Shown: positions 42,680 through 51,301 of the stretch, in pieces
Layout of the letters: each line of letters opens with the position of its first letter
Numbering within the stretch: position 1 is the first letter of the stretch
NCBI RefSeq assembly: GCF_016591975.1
Contig: NZ_AP024169.1
Coordinates: forward strand, 4,599,001-4,663,000
Length of the DNA stretch: 64,000 nt
From: Anaeromicropila herbilytica
Lineage (GTDB): Bacteria; Bacillota; Clostridia; Lachnospirales; Lachnospiraceae
Reading direction: 5' to 3'
The notes under the pieces: model-generated
The model's database searches: none
What the model was told of the DNA's origin: nothing
Seen by the model: the letters and a program-made list of their open reading frames with translations, nothing else
Translations under genes and position numbers: made by a program

Positions 42680-44725
42680 TTATCGTCTCCAATCCTTTTC
42701 ATCTTTTTTCTTATCCGTCATACTTTCCGTATAGACCTCATCGAATTCATCATAAATATCCATCAAATCTTTCTGTATCCCAAGCTTTTCAAGAACCCCA
42801 CGATAAACCTTAACACCAACCTTATAATCCAGTTCCTCTAGATGAAAGACCATTGCTCTTATATCGGCACTTGCCTGCTGAAACAATTCTGGTGTCATAC
42901 CCATTGTATCGCATAGATACATGGATTTCTCAACCTCTCTCTCAACCAGTTTCTGTTCCTGTATCTTGTCCCAATACTCTGAAATTTCAGTAAATTCATC
43001 ATAAGCTTCACTAAATCCCATGTTGCTTCCTTTCTCCGTCAAATAATCCATGAAATAATTAAATGCCTTATCATCCGGTAATCTTTCAAATGGAAATCTT
43101 TCTGCTTTTTCTTGCAAAGACAATCTTTGATATTCAGCTAGAACCTTAGGAAGTTCCAAACGCTCTACGTCATTGCTCTGTTGCACACCCACTAGGATTT
43201 CATCAATATCAGAACCCCTTATCTCACCTTCAACCATATCTAACGTCTCTACTATTGGTTCAATTACTGGTTCGATTGGCGGCTCAGGCACTGTTTTTAT
43301 TGATTCATCATCCCTCGCTAGTCCAGTTGCTTTTTCTACTGGCGTTATTGCTAAAGATTTCAATTCATCTGAAACAGCTACTTCATCCACAGCCACAGTA
43401 TCTTCCTTAAACGGATTTTCCGGAACTTCTACATCATAGATATCAGTAATCTCTTCCATTTCTTCAACTGGAAACATTCTATCCAATGCTTCTGCCGCTC
43501 GTGATATTTCTTTCGAACAACATCTTTCCACAATCTTGATCTGCTCTTTAATCTTCCCCTTTCGTTCCTTCAACGCTTCCAACTTACATCTATACTCAGA
43601 TTCAGTGTCGCGAAATAACTGAAAATCATCTGCGTTCTTGCACTTTCGTTTTTCTATTCCACGCTCAGAATACAACTGCTTTTGTTCTGTCTCTACATCC
43701 TGAAAATCGTTCTGAAGCTTATTTAACAAGCCTATTAAATCGGGTAAAGAATGCACATCCTGATTTACAATCATAAGATACTCTTCTTGTAGCAAATGCA
43801 TTTGCTTAATCGCTTCATAATAATGTGCCGACTTATAATGAAAACGCTTTTTCTCTATAAGTCGCAAGCGATACAATCTCGCATAATATTTCTTCTGAAA
43901 TTTTGACAACTTCGCCCGTTTCACATAAATCGGATTAAACGTATACACTTTCGGTCTGGCATTACTACTATCTCCATAACGGATAAGAGCATTGATATTT
44001 TCTCTTGAAAAATCTTCTGATATCGTATCAATTCGCTTAAATCGTTTCATTCCTGGAGCCTTCACAGCGATGTGCTTTCCTTCCTTTACTTCATACCCAA
44101 GCCTAGATAACAGATAAATAAAATGACGTTCATCTTCTGCCAGCAAAGCACAATAGCTCACATCATCTTTTATCAGTGTAGTATAGGAATTCTCCCTTTC
44201 CCATTCCGGTCTGGACATATTTTTTGGATCTTTGCTATATTCCGCAGGCATAATATCCAGTCCATATTCTTCGCAAAGTCGATTGGTAATCGGTTGTATG
44301 ATTGCTTTCCAATCTCCGTTATGATATTGAAATTTATGACCGTTGACCATATTCACACTGTTTAAAACAATATGCGCGTGAAGGTGTTCTCTATCTGTAT
44401 GAACCGCCACAACTGCCTCATATTCATTATGCAGCAACTCTTCCGCAAACCGCATAGCGATATCATACATCTGCTCTGGTGTTCCTTCCCCTGGTCTTAA
44501 CGAAATCACAAGGTGATATCCCTGTCTGCCACCAGTCTTTTGGAACATCTTTTTTGTAGTCTTCATCATTTCATATGCCTTTTCTGGCAGGCAGTTAATA
44601 CCGCCCACCAGATTAGCATCTCCAAGCTTTTCAGGTTTTAAGATATAAGCAATGGCTTGTTTTAAGTGAACATCTATCTGACGATTTTTGCTCGCCTTCA
44701 TATGCATGACTTTGGTTATTGCCAT
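42680..44725 (-). CDS. Relaxase/mobilization nuclease (MobP-like)
   Basis: A 681-residue relaxase. The N-terminal domain opens with QIDVHLKQAIAYILKPEKL and carries GYHLVISLRPGEGTPEQM and the three-histidine metal site in AVHTDREHLHAHIVLNSVNM (~residue 105). The candidate catalytic tyrosine is Y26 or a nearby tyrosine in the first helix. The C-terminal ~400 residues are charged and helical, with an acidic Pro-rich linker around residue 460. It would nick oriT and lead the strand during transfer. It overlaps mobC by ten bases with GGAGGTG in the overlap. No coupling protein is encoded nearby, so transfer depends on a helper element. Confidence 0.9.
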   Translation of the reverse strand: MAITKVMHMKASKNRQIDVHLKQAIAYILKPEKLGDANLVGGINCLPEKAYEMMKTTKKMFQKTGGRQGYHLVISLRPGEGTPEQMYDIAMRFAEELLHNEYEAVVAVHTDREHLHAHIVLNSVNMVNGHKFQYHNGDWKAIIQPITNRLCEEYGLDIMPAEYSKDPKNMSRPEWERENSYTTLIKDDVSYCALLAEDERHFIYLLSRLGYEVKEGKHIAVKAPGMKRFKRIDTISEDFSRENINALIRYGDSSNARPKVYTFNPIYVKRAKLSKFQKKYYARLYRLRLIEKKRFHYKSAHYYEAIKQMHLLQEEYLMIVNQDVHSLPDLIGLLNKLQNDFQDVETEQKQLYSERGIEKRKCKNADDFQLFRDTESEYRCKLEALKERKGKIKEQIKIVERCCSKEISRAAEALDRMFPVEEMEEITDIYDVEVPENPFKEDTVAVDEVAVSDELKSLAITPVEKATGLARDDESIKTVPEPPIEPVIEPIVETLDMVEGEIRGSDIDEILVGVQQSNDVERLELPKVLAEYQRLSLQEKAERFPFERLPDDKAFNYFMDYLTEKGSNMGFSEAYDEFTEISEYWDKIQEQKLVEREVEKSMYLCDTMGMTPELFQQASADIRAMVFHLEELDYKVGVKVYRGVLEKLGIQKDLMDIYDEFDEVYTESMTDKKKDEKDWRR

Positions 44726-45063
44726 TTATTCAACACCTCCATCAACAGGTTATAAATATCCTTCATATAATCTTTTATCTGCATAATTTTGTACTCACTC
44801 ACCGTTTGACTGGCGTTTGCTACATGTGCGATTTGATTCACATTATTTCCAACCTTTGAAATCTGATTCACCAGATCTCTCCTGTCCAACATAAGTGTCG
44901 TGTCCACTTTACCACCATGCAAAACTAATTCTCTGAGATACTCGCTAGGTGTCAGTCCATTCTCTTTGGCAGCTTGCATGATCCGCTCTCTTTCCTTATC
45001 CGATAATCGAACCGTGAAGTTTTTTCGTGGATCTATCATTTGTTTCTTTCTTCCGATAAGCAT
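44716..45063 (-). CDS. Relaxosome accessory protein MobC
   Basis: A 115-residue protein with a ribbon-helix-helix N-terminus (KNFTVRLSDKERERIMQAAK, then NGLTPSEYLRELVLHG) and the MobC signature VNQISKVGNNVNQIAHVAN in the C-terminal half. It lies directly upstream of and overlaps the relaxase gene, and directly downstream of a hairpin-rich non-coding region that probably contains oriT. MobC proteins help the relaxase open the DNA at oriT. Confidence 0.9.
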   Translation of the reverse strand: MLIGRKKQMIDPRKNFTVRLSDKERERIMQAAKENGLTPSEYLRELVLHGGKVDTTLMLDRRDLVNQISKVGNNVNQIAHVANASQTVSEYKIMQIKDYMKDIYNLLMEVLNKWQ

Positions 45064-45142
45064 CTCCTCCTTTTATCTGTCTTATAGAAATGTTCAAAAA
45101 GCCTTTTTAAGCACCTTCTGAAATTGTTACGATTGCTTTTTG

Positions 45143-45335
45143 CCAGATTCGTAAAACGCAGGGCGTTTAACAAAGTCTGGTTAGGGGGCTAAAATCCCCC
45201 TAAGGCCCCTGATATATGGTAAGTACAGAATGTGATAAATCCATCTGTACTTATTACAATTTCTATCACAGCCACCAGGACTGTTATTACAAATTGAGAT
45301 ATAGATTTATGGATGTAATACTATTTGTATCACAG
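45143..45335. other. Candidate oriT and/or parC-like site
   Basis: The 322-bp gap upstream of mobC holds AAACGC/GCGTTT (45154-45168) inside a CCAGA/TCTGG pair, a TTAGGGGG/CCCCCTAA hairpin (45181-45203), TAAGTACAG/CTGTACTTA (45220-45253), and two copies of a 21-bp direct repeat ending TATCACAG (45251-45271 and 45315-45335, 17 of 21 identical). Hairpins next to mobC suggest oriT; direct repeats beside parM/parR suggest a centromere. Confidence 0.5.
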
Positions 45336-45385
45336 ATTTCCATCCACAAATCCAGATATTTATAACATTCCAACAGCAACATCCA

Positions 45386-45904
45386 TTAAAAACTATCCAG
45401 AAAACTAAGTACTGATGTGGGAAGTTCATTATCTCCGTCCACTTCCGGCAGAACTCCCATTTTGGGAACCACTGCTTCTTCAGGAATTACTGCGCTTTTC
45501 AGCTCTGCTGATGTTACTACTGCCTGCGTTCCTACAGAAATCCCACCAGCCACCACTGCTTTAAGAACTTCATTCACTGCTTTTGAAACTGCAAGCTCTA
45601 CTGCTTTCTCAAGCATCTCCATAATGGATTCTGATTCTCTTTGAACAATCTCTTTGATTTCATATTGGGCTGACTGAACAAAGTCTCTCCGTAATAATTC
45701 CAACCGTTTCTTCTCATCATCAAAATCAAGTTCTTCTCTGGCATATTTAGTCAGCATCCACTTGATGAACTTACTTCGATCTCCAAACAAGCTTTTTCTT
45801 GGCTCTTCTTCCATAGATAGTAACAAACCCCAGACCAGAGAATCTTCCTCATGATTTAGATTCAGGCGAAAAGTAATGGTTTGAGCCATATCTTTATTAC
45901 TCAT
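45386..45904 (-). CDS. ParR-like DNA-binding partner of ParM
   Basis: A 172-residue protein. The N-terminal part MAQTITFRLNLNHEEDSLVW looks like a ribbon-helix-helix strand and helix. The middle is a long charged helix (KKRLELLRRDFVQSAQYEIK) and the C-terminus is Ala/Val-rich and acidic. An upstream in-frame ATG at 45955 is possible, but the ATG at 45904 overlaps the parM stop codon by eight bases and has AGGTGG in front. Position behind parM and the fold suggest a ParR/StbB-type adaptor that binds the centromere; similarity is weak, so this is inference. Confidence 0.6.
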   Translation of the reverse strand: MSNKDMAQTITFRLNLNHEEDSLVWGLLLSMEEEPRKSLFGDRSKFIKWMLTKYAREELDFDDEKKRLELLRRDFVQSAQYEIKEIVQRESESIMEMLEKAVELAVSKAVNEVLKAVVAGGISVGTQAVVTSAELKSAVIPEEAVVPKMGVLPEVDGDNELPTSVLSFLDSF

Positions 45905-46829
45905 GCAACCACCTGTCCATCTTCTGTAATGCCAGATATTCATAACCAATGGCATTTGCCTTTACGTCTTCCTGATAGCAGATATTTGCTCCTCTGATTC
46001 GTCCGAAGAGTTTCATAACAGTAGCTCCACCGCCAACATATACAATCGGTGTAAGTTCTGGATCGAACCCATTTTCTTTCAATTGAGCTTCTACATTTTC
46101 AGCAAAGATATAAAGTTGATCCTGCACAATTTCTGTAATCTCTTTTGGAAGGTTGGATGTTCCAGTCATCATCACATCCTGAATATCACTTTCATCCAAG
46201 TAACGGTTTTTCCTCCGAAATACTGCCTTATTGACATTTGCCATGCAATTAATTAATGCCTCTGGAATCGTGATACACTCTCGCTCCACTGGAACATAAT
46301 TCTTGTTGTGGATAATATCAATGGTCTTGGAACCAATATCTACGATAAGCTGATTTGGTGCCAGCTTACCTAAAATATTTGCCACCGCAGCATAACACTG
46401 TGGGTATAATAAAACCTCTTGAATCTTGATAAGATATGATTTCCCTTCATATACAAAGGTTACTACCCCTCGTTTGAGATAATTGCCAAAGCTAGCTTTC
46501 TCTTCTCCAAATCTGGTAAAGGGAAGTCCTGCGGCAACAACTATCTTTACTCCATCTTCATCATATGCTCCGTAATATTCCATTTCTTTTGCAATTGCTG
46601 CATATGTTAATAGCAGATAATCATCATCTTCGATTTTGGTGTTTTTCATCGGAAGTCTTCCTTCTCCGATTTTATAAAAAGTGTCTTTGTACTCCATTGT
46701 CTTTGCTTCCAATGTTGCTTCTGTGCCAATTTCTTCAACCCCATTGTCGAATATAAAATGTGGTGTCTTGATTGTTGAAAATCCATGGTCAATGGCACAT
46801 AATAAAATGTTTTGTTCTTTAAAATACAT
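45897..46829 (-). CDS. ParM/StbA-like actin-family segregation protein
   Basis: A 310-residue actin-like ATPase. The phosphate-1 loop is ILLCAIDHGFSTIKTPHFIF at the N-terminus, phosphate-2 is LIVDIGSKTIDIIHNKNY (~170), and the adenosine region is PIVYVGGGATVMKLFGR (~265). An ATG 63 bases upstream is in frame, but only the ATG at 46829 has a good ribosome binding site (GGAGGA), and the protein then starts just before the first phosphate loop. It is followed by a ParR-like gene. Such systems push plasmid copies apart; in an integrated element they would stabilise the excised circle or replicating form. Confidence 0.85.
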   Translation of the reverse strand: MYFKEQNILLCAIDHGFSTIKTPHFIFDNGVEEIGTEATLEAKTMEYKDTFYKIGEGRLPMKNTKIEDDDYLLLTYAAIAKEMEYYGAYDEDGVKIVVAAGLPFTRFGEEKASFGNYLKRGVVTFVYEGKSYLIKIQEVLLYPQCYAAVANILGKLAPNQLIVDIGSKTIDIIHNKNYVPVERECITIPEALINCMANVNKAVFRRKNRYLDESDIQDVMMTGTSNLPKEITEIVQDQLYIFAENVEAQLKENGFDPELTPIVYVGGGATVMKLFGRIRGANICYQEDVKANAIGYEYLALQKMDRWLHE

Positions 46830-46988
46830 AAATCGTCCTCCTGCCGTTACGGCTTCATCAAAAATAAATGTTTCAAGTTGCAAGTAAGCCAAACATATTT
46901 TCTGATTGCAACAGCCAGAGCACTCAGCTATACTGTATTTGCGAGATACAAGTAGCAGGCTTTGGCTTTGTTACAACCAAGTCCTTTC

Positions 46989-47267
46989 CTAATCGGTAAG
47001 GGCTTTTTCTTTTGTCTGGTAATTACTTTCTTCGGCTACTACCAGCTGTTTTCTTTCTAAATCCTCAGCTGGATTGTAGTAGTCTGCATATCCGTAAATC
47101 TTCTGTTCAAAGTACTTACGAGGGCATCTACCACGAATGGTCAAAAATCCCTTAGCTGCTAGCTCTCTGTTGTAAGATTTAATGATCGCATATGCCTTTG
47201 TCTTGCCAATGCTTAGTACTTCACGTACTTCTTCTACATCAATAAATGCTTCTTTACTACCTACCAT
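46989..47267 (-). CDS. Excisionase-like winged-helix protein
   Basis: A 92-residue protein with the Xis-type layout AFIDVEEVREVLSIGKTKAY, YNRELAAKGFLTIRG and RKYFEQKIYGYADY, then a charged tail. A 62-residue relative stands beside the broken integrase at 22318-22506. It is divergent from the XRE gene and shares with it a control region filled with TTCGTGTT half-sites, so it should be repressed by that protein. A role in excision with the integrase at 48353 is likely from homology and context. Confidence 0.75.
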   Translation of the reverse strand: MVGSKEAFIDVEEVREVLSIGKTKAYAIIKSYNRELAAKGFLTIRGRCPRKYFEQKIYGYADYYNPAEDLERKQLVVAEESNYQTKEKALTD

Positions 47268-47318
47268 ACGAACGCTCCTTTCATATTATCGTATTCACAA
47301 AATGCTATCTAATTCAAA

Positions 47319-47474
47319 AACACGCAATTTGTTTTCGTGTTAACAGTATATTTCATTCATTTCGTGTTGTCAATAGATTTTCTTCCAAAACACGAACTTG
47401 ACTTTCGTGTTAATTTGTTATATACTTTTCACAAAGTTGTAAATAGTACTTTTTATGTAAATAAATTTCGTGTA
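47319..47474. promoter_or_regulatory. Array of six TTCGTGTT half-site operators
   Basis: Two dyads of the form AACACG-A/C-A, 7-bp spacer, TTCGTGTT lie at 47319-47341 and 47389-47411. Single half-sites are at 47361-47368 and 47467-47474; the last overlaps the start region of the XRE gene. One half-site falls between the -35 and -10 boxes of its promoter, so binding would block transcription. Confidence 0.65.
47398..47426 (+). promoter_or_regulatory. Sigma-A promoter of the IME XRE gene
   Basis: TTGACT (47398-47403), 17-bp spacer, TATACT (47421-47426), 63 bp before the ATG. Confidence 0.75.
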
Positions 47475-47488
47475 AAGGAGTGAATACA

Positions 47489-48157
47489 ATGGCGTCACAA
47501 GCACTATCTTCAGAACAAATCGCAGCTGCTATCAAGAAAAAAAGAAAAGAAAAAAAAATCAGCCAGAAACAACTAGCTGAATTGATTGATAAAACAGAGC
47601 GAACTGTACAAAATTACGAATCTGGTCAAACTGATTTTTCAATGTCTATTATTAAAGATATTGCTATTGCACTGGATATAGATTTTCGAGAATTACTATC
47701 TACGCCAGATCATCAAGATGGCAAGAATGTTGGAATTGATGGAAGAAATTCCTATAGAAATAAATACATGTTAGAATCCTTTGCAGATGTAATTAATGTA
47801 TTATTTAAAATTCAAGAAACGTACGATTTTAGCATGAAACTTGATATTGCAAAGCCACCGGAAGATAAAGAATGGAAAGCTTCCATCTCCGTTGATGGAA
47901 AAGGGAAAAGTAAATATGACATGGACTTTTGCCTATTTTTAGAAAACTGGAAGACAAAAATGGATCAGTTATATCGGGGGAAGTTAAGTATTGATCGATA
48001 TATGGATTGGCAAGCCGAAACCATAGCCTACTATACCTCTAGTCCTCTAACTCCTATGTTCGAAAGACCAGACTTAGAAGAATACACATCGGAACTGGGC
48101 AATCAAGTATATCGTTGGAAAAATCCATTTGCAACAGAAGTGGATAAGGAAAAATAG
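47489..48157 (+). CDS. XRE-family repressor of the IME
   Basis: A 222-residue regulator. Residues ~8-70 form a Cro/CI helix-turn-helix (IAAAIKKKRKEKKISQKQLA, ELIDKTERTVQNYESGQTDF). The C-terminal 150 residues are a conserved-looking module ending WKNPFATEVDKEK, with YMDWQAETIAYY as in the XRE protein at 23019. A GTG at 47480 is in frame, but AAGGAG lies eight bases before the ATG at 47489. It sits between the xis-like gene and the integrase, the place of an immunity repressor in integrative elements, and its promoter carries repeated TTCGTGTT sites, indicating autorepression. Confidence 0.88.
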   Translation: MASQALSSEQIAAAIKKKRKEKKISQKQLAELIDKTERTVQNYESGQTDFSMSIIKDIAIALDIDFRELLSTPDHQDGKNVGIDGRNSYRNKYMLESFADVINVLFKIQETYDFSMKLDIAKPPEDKEWKASISVDGKGKSKYDMDFCLFLENWKTKMDQLYRGKLSIDRYMDWQAETIAYYTSSPLTPMFERPDLEEYTSELGNQVYRWKNPFATEVDKEK

Positions 48158-48233
48158 GAAATAAAAAAGCTCCAGTGATACATTCCTTCTGCAAAAAGGA
48201 AACACACCAGAGCTGAAGTGATCTAACCTAAAC

Positions 48234-48275
48234 GGCTATTATAATCACCCTAGACAAGTAGATTATATCATAGCC
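48234..48275 (+). terminator. Possible terminator between XRE and integrase genes
   Basis: GGCTAT and ATAATC pair with GATTAT and ATAGCC, followed by CTTTAG; a short T-run makes it a weak candidate. Confidence 0.35.
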
Positions 48276-48352
48276 TTTAGATAAATGCATTGCAAAACTG
48301 ATGTTCTGTCAGTCCGCAAACACTACACAATTAGATAAAGGAGATGATTCTT

Positions 48353-49582
48353 ATGCCAGCTTACAAAGACAACAAAACTGGTAAATGGTATGCCAAGTTC
48401 TATTACAAGGACTGGCAAGGCAACAACAGACAAAAGTGGAAACGAGGCTTCGCCACCAAGAAGGAAGCACTTGCATTCGAACGAGACTTTCTGGAAAAGC
48501 AATCCGCCAATCCTGATATGACCTTCCAAGCTCTATATGAGATTTATATAGAAGATATGTCAGGCAGGTTAAAAGAAAGCAGTATCCAACACAAGAAGAA
48601 TATTTACGAAACAAAGATTCTTCCCTACTTTGGCAAAATGCCAATCAATGAGATTAAGGCTACGGACATACGAAGATGGCAGACACAGATTATGCGAGAC
48701 TCTCATGAGTACAAAGACACATATCTTAAGTCCATCAATAATCAGCTTAGCTGCATTATGAATTATGCCAAACGCTTTTATGACCTTAATACTGATCCTT
48801 GCGGTAAAGCAGGAAGCATGGGAAAGAGCAATGCCGAAGAAATGGAATTCTGGACGCTGGATGAATTTCTTGCTTTTCGAGACGCAATCAAAGATAAGCC
48901 TGTATCGTATATGTGTTTTGAAATATTATATTGGACTGGTATTCGAGAAGGTGAATTGCTGGCTCTAACAGCGGAAGATATTAGTCTTACTGAAAAGAGT
49001 ATTCGTATTAACAAGACCTACTCCCGAAGCAAAGGAAAAGATGTCATTACTACTCCAAAGACCAAGAAAAGCAAACGTACCGTTCCTATCCCAGACTTTC
49101 TATTTCAGGAAGTAAAGGATTATATGGGCAAACAGTATATGCTTGATCCCAAGAGCAGATTATTCCCTTTTACCAAATCATTTCTTGCACATGAAATGAA
49201 ACGAGGTTCCAAAGCTTCTGGTGTAAAGAAAATACGAATTCATGACGTTAGGCACTCGCACGCTTCCCTTCTTATCAATGAGGGCTACGATGCACTTGTA
49301 ATTGCTGACAGACTGGGACATGAGAAAGTATCCACAACATTGAACACTTACTCGCATATGTTTCCACATAAACAGAAAGAATTGGTTGATAATCTCCAAA
49401 ATCTAGGTGAAAAAGCAATTCCTACACCGCCTTCACCAGATGATATCTTTTCACTGGACATCTTTGAAGATAGTATGGAAGAAACAGCAACAGCTAATTT
49501 TCCACCAACACCAGTTGGTCCAATTCCAAAAGAAAAGGCACCTGGAAAAGTAATCCAAATGCCAATTCGAAACATTGTTTAA
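48353..49582 (+). CDS. Tyrosine recombinase (integrase) of the IME
   Basis: A 409-residue integrase of Tn916/phage type. An N-terminal arm-binding domain (MPAYKDNKTGKWYAKFYYKD) is followed by the SAM-like core-binding domain (TFQALYEIYIEDMSGRLKES) and the catalytic domain: TGIREGELLAL (first R), IRIHDVRHSHASLLI (H-x-x-R), DRLGHEKVSTTLNTYSHMFP (H and the tyrosine nucleophile). All five catalytic positions are visible. AAAGGAG lies nine bases before the ATG at 48353; an ATG nine bases earlier abuts it. It lies 178 bp from guaA, reading toward it, and probably recombines at the guaA tail. Confidence 0.93.
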   Translation: MPAYKDNKTGKWYAKFYYKDWQGNNRQKWKRGFATKKEALAFERDFLEKQSANPDMTFQALYEIYIEDMSGRLKESSIQHKKNIYETKILPYFGKMPINEIKATDIRRWQTQIMRDSHEYKDTYLKSINNQLSCIMNYAKRFYDLNTDPCGKAGSMGKSNAEEMEFWTLDEFLAFRDAIKDKPVSYMCFEILYWTGIREGELLALTAEDISLTEKSIRINKTYSRSKGKDVITTPKTKKSKRTVPIPDFLFQEVKDYMGKQYMLDPKSRLFPFTKSFLAHEMKRGSKASGVKKIRIHDVRHSHASLLINEGYDALVIADRLGHEKVSTTLNTYSHMFPHKQKELVDNLQNLGEKAIPTPPSPDDIFSLDIFEDSMEETATANFPPTPVGPIPKEKAPGKVIQMPIRNIV

Positions 49583-49681
49583 TATCAACTTTAATATCAG
49601 CCATGCTATAAAAACATGTGCTGTATTGTCACTAAATTCTACTATAAGCCACATAAGAACTAGGAAAAAGGATAGTTGCGG

Positions 49682-49703
49682 TTAGTAGCAAAGTAGTAGC
49701 AGA
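49682..49703 (+). repeat. Right integrase arm-type repeat
   Basis: Two TAGTAGCA units, 57 bp inside the right core, matching the repeat at 27095-27116 at 20 of 22 positions and in the same orientation. Confidence 0.6.
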
Positions 49704-49706
49704 GAC

Positions 49707-49751
49707 AAAAGAAAAGTCCGGGAAAGCCCTGTTTATAAGGCTTCCCAGACT
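49707..49751 (-). terminator. Terminator of guaA at the element end
   Basis: AGTCCGGGAAAGCC (49715-49728) pairs with GGCTTCCCAGACT (49739-49751); on the minus strand it is followed by TTTTCTTTTG. It begins nine bases after the guaA stop, inside the element, replacing the native terminator. Confidence 0.8.
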
Positions 49752-49759
49752 CGTTGCTG

Positions 49760-49771
49760 CTATTCAAACTC
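49760..49771 (-). other. Right attachment core in guaA
   Basis: The last 12 bases of guaA (GAGTTTGAATAG) are repeated exactly at 26981-26992. The guaA reading frame is kept. Confidence 0.65.
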
Positions 49772-51301
49772 AATCGTAGCAGGTGGTTTTCCCGTACAAT
49801 CGTACATTACTCTATTAACTCCCTTAACTTCATTCACGATTCTAGTAGTAACCTTACCAAGTACTTCCCAAGGAAGTTCTGCAGATTCTGCCGTCATGAA
49901 GTCACTTGTTGTTACTGCTCTTAATGCAATGGCATAATCATAAGTTCTCTCATCACCCATTACACCAACGGAACGCATGTTAGTAAGTGCTGCAAAATAC
50001 TGTCCGATTTCTTTATCAACACCAGCTTTTGCAATCTCTTCTCTATAGATAAAATCAGCATCTTGAACAATACGAACTTTTTCTGCTGTTACATCTCCGA
50101 TGATACGAATTCCAAGACCTGGGCCTGGGAATGGTTGTCTGAATACTAAGTATTCTGGAATATTTAGTTCAAGACCAACTTTTCTTACTTCATCTTTGAA
50201 TAGAAGACGAAGTGGTTCGATGATTTCTTTGAAATCAACATAGTCAGGAAGCCCTCCTACGTTGTGGTGAGATTTGATTACGGCACTCTTACCAAGACCA
50301 CTTTCGATAACGTCTGGGTAGATCGTTCCTTGTACTAAGAAGTCAACTTTTCCGATTTTCTTAGCTTCTTCTTCGAATACACGAATGAATTCTTCACCGA
50401 TGATCTTTCTCTTTGCTTCTGGTTCTTCTACGCCTTTTAATTTCTCATAGAATCTATCTTGGGCATTTACACGGATGAAGTTCAGATCGTATGGACCTTC
50501 TGGACCGAATACTGCTTCTACTTCATCGCCTTCATTTTTACGAAGAAGACCGTGATCTACGAATACACAAGTAAGTTGTTTACCAATAGCTCTTGATAAT
50601 AATACGGCTGCAACAGAGGAATCTACTCCACCTGATAATGCACATAGAACTTTTCCGTCACCAACTTTTTCACGAACTGCTTTTATTGACTCTTCTGTAA
50701 ATGAATCCATCTTCCAGTCACCTTTGCAGTTACATACTTCATATAAGAAGTTGTGAAGCATCTTCGTACCTTCTGCTGTATGGTTAACTTCTGGATGAAA
50801 CTGTACGGCATAAAGATTCTGTTCTGGTTTCTCCAAAGCTGCTACTGGGCAAGAATCTGATTTTGCAATAACCTTGAAGCCATCTGCAAGTTTTTCGATG
50901 TAATCTGTATGGCTCATTAAGCAAGTTGTAAGTTTTGATACATCTTTAAATAATTTGGATGTAACTTCAACTTCTACCTCAGTCTTTCCATATTCTCTAA
51001 CTGGCGCTTTGGTTACTTTTCCTCCAAGAAGATGCATCATTAATTGTGAACCATAGCAGATTGCTAATACTGGAATTCCAAGTTCGAAGATTTCCTTTTC
51101 TACTTGTGGAGAGTCCTCTCCATATACGCTTGCTGGTCCACCTGTAAAGATGATTCCCTTAGGCGCTATTTCTTTAATCTTCTCAAGACTTGTATTGAAT
51201 GGCAAAACTTCGCAATATACGTTACATTCTCTTACTCTTCTGGCAATTAACTGATTATACTGACCACCAAAATCAAGTATGATAACCGTTTCTTTATTCA
51301 C
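49760..51301 (-). CDS. guaA: GMP synthase (glutamine-hydrolysing)
   Basis: A 513-residue enzyme converting XMP to GMP with glutamine and ATP, the last step of guanine nucleotide synthesis. The glutaminase domain has GGPASVYG, VLAICYGSQLM with the catalytic cysteine (~83) and AVQFHPEVNHT with histidine and glutamate. The synthetase domain has the PP-loop ALSGGVDSSVAAVLL (~225), and the dimer domain follows, ending KPPATIEFE. Length is normal. AGGAGGAA precedes the ATG. The IME at its 3' end recreates the last codons, so the protein is intact. The 536-bp upstream gap (51302-51837) is AT-rich; no riboswitch was recognised. Confidence 0.98.
   Translation of the reverse strand: MNKETVIILDFGGQYNQLIARRVRECNVYCEVLPFNTSLEKIKEIAPKGIIFTGGPASVYGEDSPQVEKEIFELGIPVLAICYGSQLMMHLLGGKVTKAPVREYGKTEVEVEVTSKLFKDVSKLTTCLMSHTDYIEKLADGFKVIAKSDSCPVAALEKPEQNLYAVQFHPEVNHTAEGTKMLHNFLYEVCNCKGDWKMDSFTEESIKAVREKVGDGKVLCALSGGVDSSVAAVLLSRAIGKQLTCVFVDHGLLRKNEGDEVEAVFGPEGPYDLNFIRVNAQDRFYEKLKGVEEPEAKRKIIGEEFIRVFEEEAKKIGKVDFLVQGTIYPDVIESGLGKSAVIKSHHNVGGLPDYVDFKEIIEPLRLLFKDEVRKVGLELNIPEYLVFRQPFPGPGLGIRIIGDVTAEKVRIVQDADFIYREEIAKAGVDKEIGQYFAALTNMRSVGVMGDERTYDYAIALRAVTTSDFMTAESAELPWEVLGKVTTRIVNEVKGVNRVMYDCTGKPPATIEFE

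Larger units (their letters stand above)
26981..49771. mobile_element. Integrative and mobilizable element in the 3' end of guaA
   Basis: About 22.8 kb bounded by direct copies of CTATTCAAACTC (26981-26992 and 49760-49771). The right copy is the last 12 bases of guaA. Just inside each end lies a 22-bp tandem TAGTAGCA repeat, identical at 20 of 22 positions (27095-27116 and 49682-49703). The element encodes an integrase next to guaA, an Xis-like protein, an XRE regulator, ParM/ParR-like proteins, MobC, a relaxase and two defence operons. No type IV secretion or coupling protein gene is present, hence mobilizable rather than self-conjugative. Confidence 0.8.

Noticed and set aside
43173..43439. 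Ser/Thr-rich 88-codon plus-strand ORF
   Set aside because: It is the complement of the acidic Glu/Val-rich linker of the relaxase gene and has no independent signals.
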